Shown here: piece by piece, positions 25,530 to 34,994 of the stretch
Numbering within the stretch: the stretch's first letter is position 1
How the letters are laid out: each line of letters starts with the position of its first letter
Source: Cellvibrio sp. pealriver
GTDB taxonomy: Bacteria; Pseudomonadota; Gammaproteobacteria; Pseudomonadales; Cellvibrionaceae
Length of the DNA stretch: 64,000 nt
Assembly (NCBI RefSeq): GCF_001183545.1
Contig: NZ_KQ236688.1
Coordinates: 3,670,395-3,734,394 of the forward strand
Direction: 5' to 3'
Translations under genes and position numbers: made by a program
The notes under the pieces: model-generated
Seen by the model: the letters and a program-made list of their open reading frames with translations, nothing else
Told to the model about the DNA's origin: nothing
Database searches by the model: none

Positions 25530-27575
25530 CTAATCCTTGTTCAACGGGAGGGATATGGTGATAGTCGTGCCTTCGCCCAATTCGCTGGCGACATTCAGTG
25601 TGCCGCTGAGCTCACTGATGTACTCGCGCGATAGGTAGACTCCTATGCCCATGCCTTTGCCGGATTTGGTTGTTTCGAATGGTTTGAATAACCGATTGTG
25701 GATGAAATCCCAGTCCATCCCTGAGCCGGTGTCTTGAATGACGATGGTGACCCAGTTATTGTTGACCTGAAGTGTAACATGAACTTGGCCGTCGTCTGGC
25801 GTCGCTTCCTGCGCATTTTTAATGAAGTTAGTGATGGTCATTACCAGCCTGACCTGGTCGGCATTGATGGTGCGCTGGGTGGTTTCTATTTCGGCGGTCA
25901 GCTTGGGTGCGCTGCGTTGGCATTCGCTAATAGCTTGTTGCACGACCTCCATGATCGACAGGCGTTTAACCAGATCTGAATCATCGCGGCGCAATTTTTT
26001 CAGCAGGTTATTCATGCGGTCTACAGAGTTGCTGATGGTTTTGATTGCGTCTTCAAAGAATGCCGGATTGCCTTTGTGCTTTTCGGCGTTGCGTACGACC
26101 AGTGCTTGCTGGGCAATCAGGTTGTTCAAATCGTGAATGATGAAGGCCACCAACTTGTTGTAAGTATCGAATTGCCGACCTTCAACCAATTGCTCTGCTT
26201 GTTGGTGCCGTTTGAGGTAACTCGCAATCTGGCGTCCCATGGTTTTGAGTAGATCGAGGTCTTCCCAGGTGAGGGTTTCATCGCCACCGGGCTTGGTCAG
26301 TGCAATAAAGCCAACCAACTCTTCACCCACAATTAATGGAAACAGCAGCCACAGGTCGGGAATGTTATGCGCCCAGTGAGGTAGCAGCTCATTGTGCTGG
26401 CTGAGGGCTTCGTTATCGCCACTGTCGGGGATAAACACCCATTCCGATTCTATAAACGCGCGGCAAAACGGGCTATCGACCGGCTCCTCCTGTAAATCAA
26501 CAAAGCTGGGTAGATTGGCGCGATAGACGGGCTCATAAAAGCCTTGTTTGCGCAGCCAAATGGCACCGCTGGGCGCGCGCGTGGTGGAGGCGACTGCAAA
26601 AAAGGCGCGTTGGTTGACCTCACTGGCATCGGCTGGTTGGGCAAGGTAATTGATCAGACGCAACCACTCGTTGCGATAATCGTACTTGTAGCGGAACAGG
26701 TGTTTATTGATCAAAACGGATAGTTTCATCCGGATACGGCTGGAGACAAAAACAGTCGCGATGATGAGTACTGCGCCGACCAGCAGCAAACTGTAAAACA
26801 CAGTGCCCCAGTTGCCGCCGTACAAACGCACGTAATAACCGCCGAGTGACAGTACAGTGATCAATATTCCGACACCCACTAATGACGTGGTATAGAACGC
26901 AATCGGGCGGGATAAATTGAAATTGGCAGGGCGTTCATGCCGTTGTAGCAGCAGCATTCCGCCAAGGGCCATAAACAAACAGGTGGCGATGGACACTGCG
27001 GCGCGTGACTGCCACAGCATAGGGTCGAGGCCTTTAAAAATCAGGGCATGGGTAAATAGATAAATGTCGTACAGAAAAATGGCGGCAAGGTTCATGCACA
27101 GCAGTTTGATCTGGCGGTCGTTCTCGGCGGCAAAGCGATACAGCTGCTCCACACTCACCAGCGCAATGACGGCGAGGCCCAATGCAAACCAGACCGACAA
27201 GCCCGCTTGATTCATATTGGGCAGGAACAACATGGCAATTGCCAGCGCGGTAATTGGCCAGCCCCCACTGAACAACAATTGCAGGCTTGTTGGCAGTTGC
27301 CGACGTTGGGTATTGTGTTTGAGGCTGAGGCTGATACAGAGCACCCAGGCGTTAAAATGCAGGTATTCCAGAATAATCAGTATGTAGAGCGGTATCTGGT
27401 AGGTGGAGAAGGACAGGGCAATCGCGCCAAGATGAAGGGTGTGGACAGCAGCAGCCCCGGCAAACACCCAGGTTTTTTGTTTTCGCACCAATTGGAATAG
27501 ATAAGCCAGCATCATCAGGGCAGACACAATAGCTGCGCTGAAGTAGGCGACAAAGGTGACGCTGTTATATTCCAT
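25530..27575 (-). CDS. prsK: PrsK, histidine kinase of the PEP-CTERM system
   Basis: 681 residues from ATG 27575 (MEYNSVTFVAYF); the frame extends to 27653 but those 26 residues do not look coding and the membrane region begins at this Met. About eight membrane helices occupy the first 300 residues, then a GAF-like domain, then the kinase core with HDLNNLIAQQ (phospho-acceptor His) and ATP-binding boxes NAQEATPDDG, DTGSGMDW and GKGMGIGVYL. The layout matches the PEP-CTERM-system kinase family. It probably senses a membrane or envelope signal and phosphorylates PrsR. Confidence 0.92.
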   Translation of the reverse strand: MEYNSVTFVAYFSAAIVSALMMLAYLFQLVRKQKTWVFAGAAAVHTLHLGAIALSFSTYQIPLYILIILEYLHFNAWVLCISLSLKHNTQRRQLPTSLQLLFSGGWPITALAIAMLFLPNMNQAGLSVWFALGLAVIALVSVEQLYRFAAENDRQIKLLCMNLAAIFLYDIYLFTHALIFKGLDPMLWQSRAAVSIATCLFMALGGMLLLQRHERPANFNLSRPIAFYTTSLVGVGILITVLSLGGYYVRLYGGNWGTVFYSLLLVGAVLIIATVFVSSRIRMKLSVLINKHLFRYKYDYRNEWLRLINYLAQPADASEVNQRAFFAVASTTRAPSGAIWLRKQGFYEPVYRANLPSFVDLQEEPVDSPFCRAFIESEWVFIPDSGDNEALSQHNELLPHWAHNIPDLWLLFPLIVGEELVGFIALTKPGGDETLTWEDLDLLKTMGRQIASYLKRHQQAEQLVEGRQFDTYNKLVAFIIHDLNNLIAQQALVVRNAEKHKGNPAFFEDAIKTISNSVDRMNNLLKKLRRDDSDLVKRLSIMEVVQQAISECQRSAPKLTAEIETTQRTINADQVRLVMTITNFIKNAQEATPDDGQVHVTLQVNNNWVTIVIQDTGSGMDWDFIHNRLFKPFETTKSGKGMGIGVYLSREYISELSGTLNVASELGEGTTITISLPLNKD

Positions 27576-27706
27576 ACCGGCAATAATCCTGTAATAGGTA
27601 TAAGACTTGGCAATAAGCATAACAGCTGGTCGTGGTAGATCAAATTGCAGCAAGAATCTTCATGCCGACATCTAATACTGCCATCGCCTGTGTGGGTATT
27701 TGCCGC

Positions 27707-27712
27707 TATAAT
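27707..27712 (+). promoter_or_regulatory. Possible -10 element before cytochrome c5
   Basis: A perfect TATAAT lies 100 bases before the cytochrome start. The hexamer 17 bases upstream is TCGCCT, a poor -35 box, so the call is tentative. Confidence 0.3.
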
Positions 27713-27812
27713 GCGCGCCCGACGCTATCAGGAACCCTGCAGGTGCCTGATGATTTACAAAGGCATTGCTGCAACCGTGTTTCAGTGAGCCTATATCAAT
27801 GAGGAAAACACC

Positions 27813-28223
27813 GTGAGCCAAATGAAAAAATTGTTCGGAATTTTGTTAGTGAGTGCTTTGGTGAGCGGCACAGCTATCGCTAACGACGACGAAGTCCAAG
27901 CGCGTATTGCCCCGGTAGGCAGTACCTGTATGTCTGGGGATGACTGCGCAGCAGCGCCAGCTCCAGCCGCGGCAGCTGGCCCAAAATCAGGTAAGGATGT
28001 ATACGGTGGTTTCTGCACCACTTGTCATGGTGCTGGTGTGATGGGCGCGCCTAAATACGGCACAGCCGCTGATTGGGCTCCGCGTGCCGCCAAAGGTAAA
28101 GACACTCTTTATACCCATGCTATTAATGGTTTTAACGCCATGCCACCAAAAGGTATGTGCGCCGCCTGTTCTGATGATGAAATCAAAGCGGCGGTGGATT
28201 ACATGCTGGATGGCAGCAAGTAA
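27813..28223 (+). CDS. Cytochrome c5 family protein
   Basis: 136 residues from a GTG at 27813, with GAGGA 7 bases upstream; an ATG at 27822 is possible. A signal peptide (KKLFGILLVSALVSGTAIA) directs it to the periplasm. CTTCH (68-72) is the single heme c site, Met110 in NAMPPKG is the likely axial ligand, and the CAAC pair at 116-119 is the disulfide seen in the cytochrome c5 group. An Ala/Pro-rich spacer precedes the heme domain. It carries electrons to terminal oxidases or reductases. It is convergent with rep and shares a strong hairpin terminator with it. Confidence 0.9.
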   Translation: MSQMKKLFGILLVSALVSGTAIANDDEVQARIAPVGSTCMSGDDCAAAPAPAAAAGPKSGKDVYGGFCTTCHGAGVMGAPKYGTAADWAPRAAKGKDTLYTHAINGFNAMPPKGMCAACSDDEIKAAVDYMLDGSK

Positions 28224-28261
28224 TATTGGGTTAAGTGGGGGGGGGCTTGAGAGCTCTCCAT

Positions 28262-28299
28262 AACAACAAAGGCGACCTCTGGTCGCCTTTGTTGTTTTT
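28262..28299 (+). terminator. Strong intrinsic terminator after cytochrome c5
   Basis: A 16-bp perfect stem (28262-28277 with 28281-28296) with a TCT loop, followed by T residues. It sits in the 95-base gap between the convergent cytochrome and rep genes and may act on both. A run of nine G lies just upstream (28237-28245). Confidence 0.9.
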
Positions 28300-28318
28300 A
28301 GCTTTTTGTTACGCCTGA

Positions 28319-30367
28319 TTAATCAAACAGGTTCAGCAGATTGGACAGGGTCTCCTCCCCTTTGGCGATATTTTTTTCCGGGCTCTGTTCGCCAAAACCT
28401 TCCCACTCGACATCATCAGGCGGTAATTCATCCAAAAAGCGGCTGGGGGTGGTTTCGCTCATCTCGCCAAACTGTTTGCGTTTGCCGGCGAGGGTCATGC
28501 TCAAGGTACGTTGCGCGCGAGTGATGCCGACATAGGTCAAGCGACGCTCTTCTTCGATGTTGTTATCTTCAATGCTGTTGCGATGTGGCAACAAATCCTC
28601 CTCCATTCCCACCATAAATACATGCGGGAATTCCAATCCTTTCGATGCATGCAAGGTCATCAATTGCACCTGGTCACTGAGATCCTCCTCCTCTTGCCGT
28701 TCCAGCAGGTCGCGCAGTACTAATTTGGCGATAGCATCCTCGATACGCGACTCTTCGTCTTCATCATCGTTGGCACTTTTATCGAGGCTTTTTTGGAGCG
28801 ATTCCACCAGATAAAACACATTTTCCATGCGCTTTTCGGCGGCTTTGGGGGTGTTGGAGTTTTGGTGTAGCCAGCCTTCGTAGTCGATATCGTTAAGCAT
28901 CTCGCGAATGGCATCGACCGGTGCGTCGCCACTGCAATTGCGTTTCACTTGGTTGATCCAGTGCGCAAAACGCTGCAGCCGCTCCAGGTTTTTCTCGGGA
29001 ATGCGACTTTGTAAGCCCACCTCGTCCAGTGCAGCAAATAAACTGATTTGGCGCTCGCTCGCATATCCGCCCAAGGCTTCCAGAGTGCTGGTGCCAATTT
29101 GGCGGCGCGGAGTGTTGATCACGCGCAAGAATGCGTTGTCATCATCCGGGTTTACAATCAAGCGCAGGTAGGCCATGACATCCTTGATTTCGGTTTTGGC
29201 AAAAAATGAGGAGCCGCCGCTCATTTTGTAAGGAATCTGGTGGTGCTGTAGTTTCATCTCCAGCAGGCGCGCTTGATGGTTGCCGCGATAAAGCACCGCA
29301 AAGTCGCGGAATTTGTATTGTTTTTGCAGGCGTTGGGTAATGATTTCGGTGGCGATGCGCTCGGCTTCTGCCTCTTCATTTTTACAGCGGATGACGCGGA
29401 TAGGATCGCCCAAGCCCATTTCACTCCACAGCGCCTTATCAAATTCATGCGGATTGTTGGCGATGAGATGGTTGGCGACGCGCAGGATGCGGCTGGTAGA
29501 GCGGTAATTCTGCTCCAGTTTGATCACCCGCAGGTTGGGATAGTCTTGCTTGAGCTGACTCATGTTTTCCGGACGGGCACCGCGCCAGGCGTAGATGGAC
29601 TGGTCGTCATCGCCCACCACTGTAAGTGCGCCACGGTTGCCTACAATTAATTGCACTAAAAGGTATTGGCTGGAGTTGGTGTCCTGATATTCATCGACGA
29701 GCAGGTAGCGGATTTTGCGCTGCCAGCGCGTCAGTACATCAGGGTTGGTTTGGAACAATTCCACCGGGATGAGGATCAGGTCATCAAAGTCCACTGCATT
29801 GTAGGCGCGCAAAGCCTGGTTGTAGCGCAGGTAAATCATGGCGATGGTCTGTTCGCCCTGGCTTTGCGCCATGCCCAATGCACGCTCGGGAGTGACCAGA
29901 TCATTTTTCCAGTTGGAAATTTGGTGTTGCACCAAGTCCAGATGATCGCTGTCCAGATCGCCATCTTTGAGCATCAGCTCTTTGAGCAGCGAGCGGGCAT
30001 CTTCAGAATCGAAGATGGAAAAGCCGGGTTTAAAGCCGAGGCTTTTGTGTTCGCGGCGGATGATATTGAGGCCCAGGTTGTGAAATGTGGAAACCGTCAG
30101 CCCTTTGGATGCACTGCCTTTTACCAGTTTACTGGCGCGTTCCTTCATTTCGCGCGCGGCTTTGTTGGTAAAGGTGAGGGCGGCGATATTACGCGCAGGG
30201 ATTTCGCACTGTTCAATCAAATAGGCGATTTTGCGCGTAATCACGCTGGTTTTGCCGCTGCCTGCCCCCGCCAGAACCAGACAGGGGCCATCGATATAAA
30301 GCACGGCTTCTTTTTGGCGGGGATTCAGTTGCGACACAGGGGTAGCCTTGGACAAGTGGGCTGGCAT
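28319..30367 (-). CDS. rep: ATP-dependent DNA helicase Rep
   Basis: 682 residues from ATG 30367; an upstream ATG at 30406 would add 13 residues absent from E. coli Rep (673 residues). LNPRQKEAVLYIDGPCLVLAGAGSGKT is split here as the Q motif and Walker A (AGAGSGKT). TFTNKAAREMKER, LLVDEYQDTN (Walker B), GDDDQSIYAWRGA and LMTLHASKGLEF are superfamily 1A helicase motifs in order. Rep moves 3' to 5' on single-stranded DNA and clears proteins ahead of the replication fork. It is convergent with cytochrome c5 and divergent from the GGDEF-EAL gene. Confidence 0.92.
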   Translation of the reverse strand: MPAHLSKATPVSQLNPRQKEAVLYIDGPCLVLAGAGSGKTSVITRKIAYLIEQCEIPARNIAALTFTNKAAREMKERASKLVKGSASKGLTVSTFHNLGLNIIRREHKSLGFKPGFSIFDSEDARSLLKELMLKDGDLDSDHLDLVQHQISNWKNDLVTPERALGMAQSQGEQTIAMIYLRYNQALRAYNAVDFDDLILIPVELFQTNPDVLTRWQRKIRYLLVDEYQDTNSSQYLLVQLIVGNRGALTVVGDDDQSIYAWRGARPENMSQLKQDYPNLRVIKLEQNYRSTSRILRVANHLIANNPHEFDKALWSEMGLGDPIRVIRCKNEEAEAERIATEIITQRLQKQYKFRDFAVLYRGNHQARLLEMKLQHHQIPYKMSGGSSFFAKTEIKDVMAYLRLIVNPDDDNAFLRVINTPRRQIGTSTLEALGGYASERQISLFAALDEVGLQSRIPEKNLERLQRFAHWINQVKRNCSGDAPVDAIREMLNDIDYEGWLHQNSNTPKAAEKRMENVFYLVESLQKSLDKSANDDEDEESRIEDAIAKLVLRDLLERQEEEDLSDQVQLMTLHASKGLEFPHVFMVGMEEDLLPHRNSIEDNNIEEERRLTYVGITRAQRTLSMTLAGKRKQFGEMSETTPSRFLDELPPDDVEWEGFGEQSPEKNIAKGEETLSNLLNLFD

Positions 30368-30566
30368 TCTAACAAGCCCGCTCCGCGTTGCAATTAGGAC
30401 ATGCATCGTTAAGCAAAGCGGTTTTGGATTGCTATAACTGCAAGGTAAAAGCAGTTGGTTTGTAGCGGTTATTTGTTATATAGCAAGGCGTTCAGTTTGC
30501 TTGGGGGCACTGTTACCATTGAGCAGATTGGCGTGTGAATGGTGTTTTTTTAAGGGATCGAGAGTA

Positions 30567-32282
30567 ATGGAGCGGAAAATAAAAATCCTGTTTATCGACC
30601 GTGAGCAAGGTGAATACCTGCTCATCGCCGAGATTTTGTCTCACATTCGCCATGTGGAGTACGAATTGACCTGGTGCGATGATTTGGATTCCGCATTGGG
30701 GAAAATTTTATCCCAGGAATTTGATGTTGCCCTGCTCGATTATTATTGGGGCGATATGAATGCGCGCGACCTGCTCAATGCGGCGCGTGTGCAAGCCTGC
30801 CAGACCCCTATTGTGGTGATGACCGATGAAATGGAAACCGAGGTTGACCGCGAGGCCATCCGCGCCGGTGCTGCGGATTACCTGATCAAAGGCCAAATTG
30901 ATCACCTGCTGCTGGAGCGCACCCTGCGCTATGCCATCGAACGTAAACAGACCGAGCAGCATCTAAGTCGCCTCGCGCACTATGACCCTTTGACCGATGT
31001 GCCCAACCGTATTCTGTTCCGCGATCGCCTTGAGCATGCGATTCATCTGGCCGAGCGCGACAACACCAGTTTTACCCTTATGTTTATTGATCTCAATGGC
31101 TTTAAAGAGGTCAACGACAACTTTGGTCACGATGCTGGCGATGCGATTATCCGCATCTGCGCCGAGCGTTTGGGCGCGTGTTTGCGCCGTAGCGACTCTG
31201 TTGCGCGCATGGGCGGCGATGAATTTACCCTGCTGCTGCAAAACATTGCGGTGAATACCGATGTCGCCCACATCGCCGAAAAAGTTATCAAGGCGATTGA
31301 ACAACCGGCGGAGATCAATGGGCACGAAGTGGTTGTGGGCTGCAGTGTGGGTATTGCGATTTACCCGCAAGCTGGGCGCGATGCCGATACTTTGCTTAAG
31401 CACGCGGATATGGCGATGTACAAAGCCAAGCAAGAGGAGGGCAGCAGCTACCGTTTTTTTACCGAGATGATGAACCAGGATGTGCGTCGCCAGCTGCGGC
31501 TGGAATCCGATTTACGCGCTGCACTCAAGAAGCAGCAATTTGTATTGCATTACATTCCGCGCGTGGATGTCAGCACCGGCAAGGTGGTCGCGCTTGAAGC
31601 TTTGCTGCGCTGGGACAAACCGGGTGTCGGCATAGTGAACGCCAGCGATTTTATCGCCACCGCCGAAGAGACCGGCATTATCAACGCGCTTGGGTATTGG
31701 GTCATCCGTCAGGCATGTAATGATTTGAAGCTCCTGCAATCTATTTGGGGCGACCATTTGATGATGGCGATCAATTTGTCCATCCGCCAATTCAAAGACG
31801 ACAATCTGGTGCACGAGGTTGCGCGCATTTTTGCCGATAACGATATACAGCCGGGCGATATTGAATTTGAAATCACCGAGACGGTCTTTGCCGACAATAT
31901 TGAGTTGATCTCGCTGTGCATGCGCCCGTTGTCCTTTTTTGGCATTAATTTTTTACTCGACAGCTTTGGTGCGGGCAACTCATCGCTGCTGCATTTACAG
32001 CGGTTGCCGATCAGCACCGTCAAAATCGATTTGGGCTTCTTGCAGGAATTAAACCGCAGCCATACCGACAAACGCCTGGTCTCCGCCATGATTACGCTGG
32101 CGCACAATTTAGGAAAGTTGGTTGTCGCTGAAGGTGTGGAGACCAAAGAGGAAAAAGAGTGGCTCAAGGAAATGGGTTGCGATTTGATGCAAGGCTATTA
32201 CTTCTCGGCACCCAAATCCTACGCTGAAATTGTCAGTTGGTTGCAGATGTCAGTGTCGCACCAACATCTGACACCTAATTAA
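30567..32282 (+). CDS. Response regulator with GGDEF and EAL domains
   Basis: 571 residues from ATG 30567 after CGAGAG; an in-frame extension to 30501 lacks coding character. Receiver domain first (ILFIDREQGEYL; acceptor Asp in VALLDYYWG), then GGDEF (ARMGGDEFTLLLQ) and EAL (ALEALLRWD). The GGDEF active site is intact. In the EAL domain the expected DDFGTGYSS is LDSFGAGNSS, so one metal-binding Asp is replaced by Ser, while ExTE, Lys, AEGVE and the final QGYYF are kept. It may be a cyclic-di-GMP synthase with a weak or dead phosphodiesterase. No partner kinase is adjacent. Confidence 0.9.
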   Translation: MERKIKILFIDREQGEYLLIAEILSHIRHVEYELTWCDDLDSALGKILSQEFDVALLDYYWGDMNARDLLNAARVQACQTPIVVMTDEMETEVDREAIRAGAADYLIKGQIDHLLLERTLRYAIERKQTEQHLSRLAHYDPLTDVPNRILFRDRLEHAIHLAERDNTSFTLMFIDLNGFKEVNDNFGHDAGDAIIRICAERLGACLRRSDSVARMGGDEFTLLLQNIAVNTDVAHIAEKVIKAIEQPAEINGHEVVVGCSVGIAIYPQAGRDADTLLKHADMAMYKAKQEEGSSYRFFTEMMNQDVRRQLRLESDLRAALKKQQFVLHYIPRVDVSTGKVVALEALLRWDKPGVGIVNASDFIATAEETGIINALGYWVIRQACNDLKLLQSIWGDHLMMAINLSIRQFKDDNLVHEVARIFADNDIQPGDIEFEITETVFADNIELISLCMRPLSFFGINFLLDSFGAGNSSLLHLQRLPISTVKIDLGFLQELNRSHTDKRLVSAMITLAHNLGKLVVAEGVETKEEKEWLKEMGCDLMQGYYFSAPKSYAEIVSWLQMSVSHQHLTPN

Positions 32283-32306
32283 TCCATTCTCCGGAGAATG
32301 GATTAA
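32279..32306. repeat. 28-base perfect palindrome spanning the stop codon
   Basis: The two 14-base halves are exact inverses, centred on CCGG, and include the TAA of the GGDEF-EAL gene. As RNA it would form a stable hairpin with a tetraloop. No T-run follows, so it may protect the 3' end or act with Rho rather than as a classical terminator. Confidence 0.7.
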
Positions 32307-32341
32307 AACGGACAGCTTGGTTATCGCGCGCCATATGTCCG

Positions 32342-33865
32342 TCAGCTGCCTGAATTTCCGCCACCGCTCTGCCGGTCAAGTGTCCGGTAACTCAGTGCTT
32401 CGCTGATATCGACCGTGCTGAGTTGCTCGCGCCCGGCCATGTCGGCGAGGGTGCGCGCCAATTTAAGTACACGGTGATAGGCGCGGGTGGACAATCCCAG
32501 CTTTTCAATAGCCTGTTCCAGCAACATTTTGTCGGCAGGTATCAGCTCGCAATAGCGTTCCAACTCCGGTGCAGTCAATTGATGATTGGCTTTCCCCTGC
32601 CGCGCTATTTGGCGCTTGCGCGCTTGTTCCACCCGCAAACGGATAGTGCTACTGCTGTCGCCGAGGGTTTTGTTGTGCAGCTCACCTTGGCGCAGGCTTC
32701 TTACTGGTACGTGCATATCGATGCGATCCAGCAGTGGGCCAGATATCTTGTCGCGGTAGCGCTTTACCTGGTCGGGGGTGCAGCGGCAGCGGTTGGCGTC
32801 GCTACCGTGATACCCGCAGGGGCACGGGTTCATCGCGGCGACCAGCTGGAACCGGGCGGGAAAACAGGCTTGGCTGCGCGCGCGCGAAATCCGCACTTCG
32901 CCGCTTTCAAGCGGTTCGCGCAAGACTTCAAGCACTTTGCGTGGGAACTCGGGCAGTTCGTCCAAAAACAACACCCCTGCGTGCGATAGTGAAATCTCTC
33001 CCGGCTTGGGGTTGCTGCCACCACCCACCAAAGCAATGGCCGAGGAGGTGTGATGAGGTGCCCTGAAGGGCCTTTTTCGCCAGTGATAATCCTGCGACTG
33101 TGCGGCCACAGAGTAAATCGCGGCCACATCCAACATCTCCCGCTCGCTTAAGTTGGGCAATATTCCCGGCAGACGGCTCGCCAACATGGTTTTACCGGTT
33201 CCCGGTGGCCCGTAAAACAACAGGTTATGGCCGCCGCTCGCGGCAATTTCCAAGGCGCGCTTGGCGTGCGATTGGCCTTTTACATCCAGAATATCCAACG
33301 ATTCCGCGTGCAGATCACCTTCATCCAATTTTGCTTCTGCTTGCGGTAGGGCTTCGCGCTGGTGCAAGTGGGCACATACCTGCAATAAGTTAGCTGCACC
33401 AAATACGCGCGTTATCGTACTAAAGGCGGCTTCCGCTGCGTTGTCACTGCTAACAATCAGGCCGCGTTGTGCATCGCCACAGGCCAGTGCGGCAGGCAGC
33501 GCTGCACTGATCGGGCGCAGCTCTCCCGAGAGCGCCAGCTCTCCCAGAAATTCGTACTGTTCCAATTGCCCTGCGGGAAGCTGTCCGGACGCGGCAAGAA
33601 TGCCCAGAGCGATAGGTAAATCGTAGCGTCCGCCCTCTTTAGGTAAATCCGCCGGTGCAAGGTTGACGGTAATCCGCTGGGCGGGGAATTCGAGATGGCT
33701 GTTGATCAGGGCGCTGCGCACCCGGTCTTTGCTTTCTTTAACTGCTGCCTCGGGCAGGCCGACAATTGAAAGACTGGGTAGTCCGTTGGAAATATGAACC
33801 TCAACGGTAACCTGTGGGGCGTTAATACCAAGCTTTGCGCGTGAATAGACGATGGCGAGAGACAT
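32342..33865 (-). CDS. comM: ComM/YifB family AAA+ ATPase
   Basis: 507 residues, the same length as E. coli YifB. The N-terminal domain (VTVEVHISNGLPSLSIVGLP) is the Lon-protease-like ChlI fold. The Mg-chelatase AAA+ domain has Walker A GPPGTGKT and Walker B GVLFLDELPEF, and a zinc-binding-like cluster NPCPCGYHGSDANRCRC follows. A C-terminal ChlI helical domain ends the protein. ComM is a hexameric branch-migration helicase that aids integration of transforming DNA in naturally competent bacteria. It lies about 130 bases downstream of ubiK on the same strand, an order familiar from Pseudomonas. Confidence 0.93.
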   Translation of the reverse strand: MSLAIVYSRAKLGINAPQVTVEVHISNGLPSLSIVGLPEAAVKESKDRVRSALINSHLEFPAQRITVNLAPADLPKEGGRYDLPIALGILAASGQLPAGQLEQYEFLGELALSGELRPISAALPAALACGDAQRGLIVSSDNAAEAAFSTITRVFGAANLLQVCAHLHQREALPQAEAKLDEGDLHAESLDILDVKGQSHAKRALEIAASGGHNLLFYGPPGTGKTMLASRLPGILPNLSEREMLDVAAIYSVAAQSQDYHWRKRPFRAPHHTSSAIALVGGGSNPKPGEISLSHAGVLFLDELPEFPRKVLEVLREPLESGEVRISRARSQACFPARFQLVAAMNPCPCGYHGSDANRCRCTPDQVKRYRDKISGPLLDRIDMHVPVRSLRQGELHNKTLGDSSSTIRLRVEQARKRQIARQGKANHQLTAPELERYCELIPADKMLLEQAIEKLGLSTRAYHRVLKLARTLADMAGREQLSTVDISEALSYRTLDRQSGGGNSGS

Positions 33866-33993
33866 TGACGATCCTTGTGTTTGTTTTTAAAGAAGTTTTC
33901 CTATCGATACGCGCGACCTTTTCCTGCTTGTGTGCCTGCGCACGATAGGGCAATGACTATAAAGGAATCCGGTTGCGGAAAATACGTATCAGA

Positions 33994-34224
33994 TCATGCT
34001 TTGCTTTCCAGTTCGGCCAGCGCTTGTTCCAGCGTCTCCAGTTTCTGGCGGGTGCGCTGGAGCACTTCCGTCTGGGCATCAAACTCTTCGCGTGTGACCA
34101 GATCCAGCCGTGCCAATGCAGATTGCAGCATTAGGTGGAGTTCCCGTTTGGGGATCAGCTGATCGGTTTGGGAGAACTGTGACTGCAACTCTTCCAATAA
34201 CCGCTGTGCTGTGTCTTTGATCAT
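33994..34224 (-). CDS. ubiK: UbiK (YqiC/BMFP) ubiquinone biosynthesis accessory factor
   Basis: 76 residues, nearly all helical. A membrane-binding amphipathic N-terminus (DTAQRLLEELQSQF) is followed by a C-terminal coiled coil (EEFDAQTEVLQRTRQKLETLEQALAEL). This is the BMFP fold, which trimerises and associates with membrane lipids. UbiK supports the soluble Ubi complex under air. It is divergent from glnK, separated by 400 bases, and precedes comM, as in Pseudomonas. Confidence 0.87.
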   Translation of the reverse strand: MIKDTAQRLLEELQSQFSQTDQLIPKRELHLMLQSALARLDLVTREEFDAQTEVLQRTRQKLETLEQALAELESKA

Positions 34225-34403
34225 GAAATACCCCCTGCTTTTGCTGTGAGCAGGCAGTTTACCGCTTCACCTTCCCCGCTGCATTAATCCCTCTCCCTGA
34301 ATGGCATTCCCGCTGTCTATCGACCTCCCAGCAGGCTATTAAATGTGGAATTTGATGACGATGTGCACAATTGGTGCTTGTTGTTTGCTGTGTTGATCAA
34401 AAA

Positions 34404-34419
34404 TGGTGCATCACTTGTA
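34404..34419 (+). promoter_or_regulatory. Candidate sigma-54 promoter of glnK-amtB
   Basis: TGGTGCA-TCAC-TTGTA fits the TGGYRYR-N4-TTGCW consensus except for T in place of the C of the -12 GC. Spacing is right. glnK-amtB operons are classically NtrC- and sigma-54-driven under nitrogen limitation. Initiation would be near 34431, giving a leader of almost 195 bases. Confidence 0.5.
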
Positions 34420-34532
34420 TGCGAACTTGGATATTTTTGCTTTTTGTATTCTGAATTGAGTGTAAGTTTATGATTTTTATTGATTTTATGAAATTGGCCT
34501 GCTCTGTGCAAAATTCCGGATGAATCATTAAT

Positions 34533-34562
34533 GGAGCCGACAATGTTACATCCGTCTGCTCC
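34533..34562 (+). promoter_or_regulatory. Structured hairpin in the glnK leader
   Basis: Three stacked helices are seen: GGAGC with GCTCC, GAC with GTC, and ATG with CAT, joined by small internal loops. CGGATG at 34517-34522 can instead pair with CATCCG at 34549-34554, disrupting the inner helices. The two structures are mutually exclusive, as in attenuators and riboswitches. Confidence 0.5.
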
Positions 34563-34582
34563 AGAGAGTCTTTCCGGTGTTT

Positions 34583-34610
34583 CCCGCACCCTCGGGTGCG
34601 GGAATTTTTT
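34583..34610 (+). terminator. Intrinsic terminator within the glnK leader
   Basis: CCCGCACC and GGTGCGGG form a stable GC-rich stem with a CTCG loop (34583-34602), followed by AATTTTTT. It ends just before the AGGAG ribosome binding site of glnK, so any transcript starting upstream must read through it. It could be an attenuator, or the end of a separate small RNA. Confidence 0.85.
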
Positions 34611-34621
34611 CAGGAGTGTGA

Positions 34622-34963
<342 letters not shown>

Positions 34964-34994
34964 TTCACTTTAATAAACAGACGGGGAACAACCA

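Noticed and set aside
28237..28245. Run of nine G between cytochrome c5 and its terminator
   Set aside because: Not in a gene and not placed to control one; may be ordinary slippage or a sequencing artefact.
29666..30397. Long plus-strand frame of 243 codons opposite rep
   Set aside because: It is the mirror frame of a strongly conserved helicase gene; its protein has no recognisable features.
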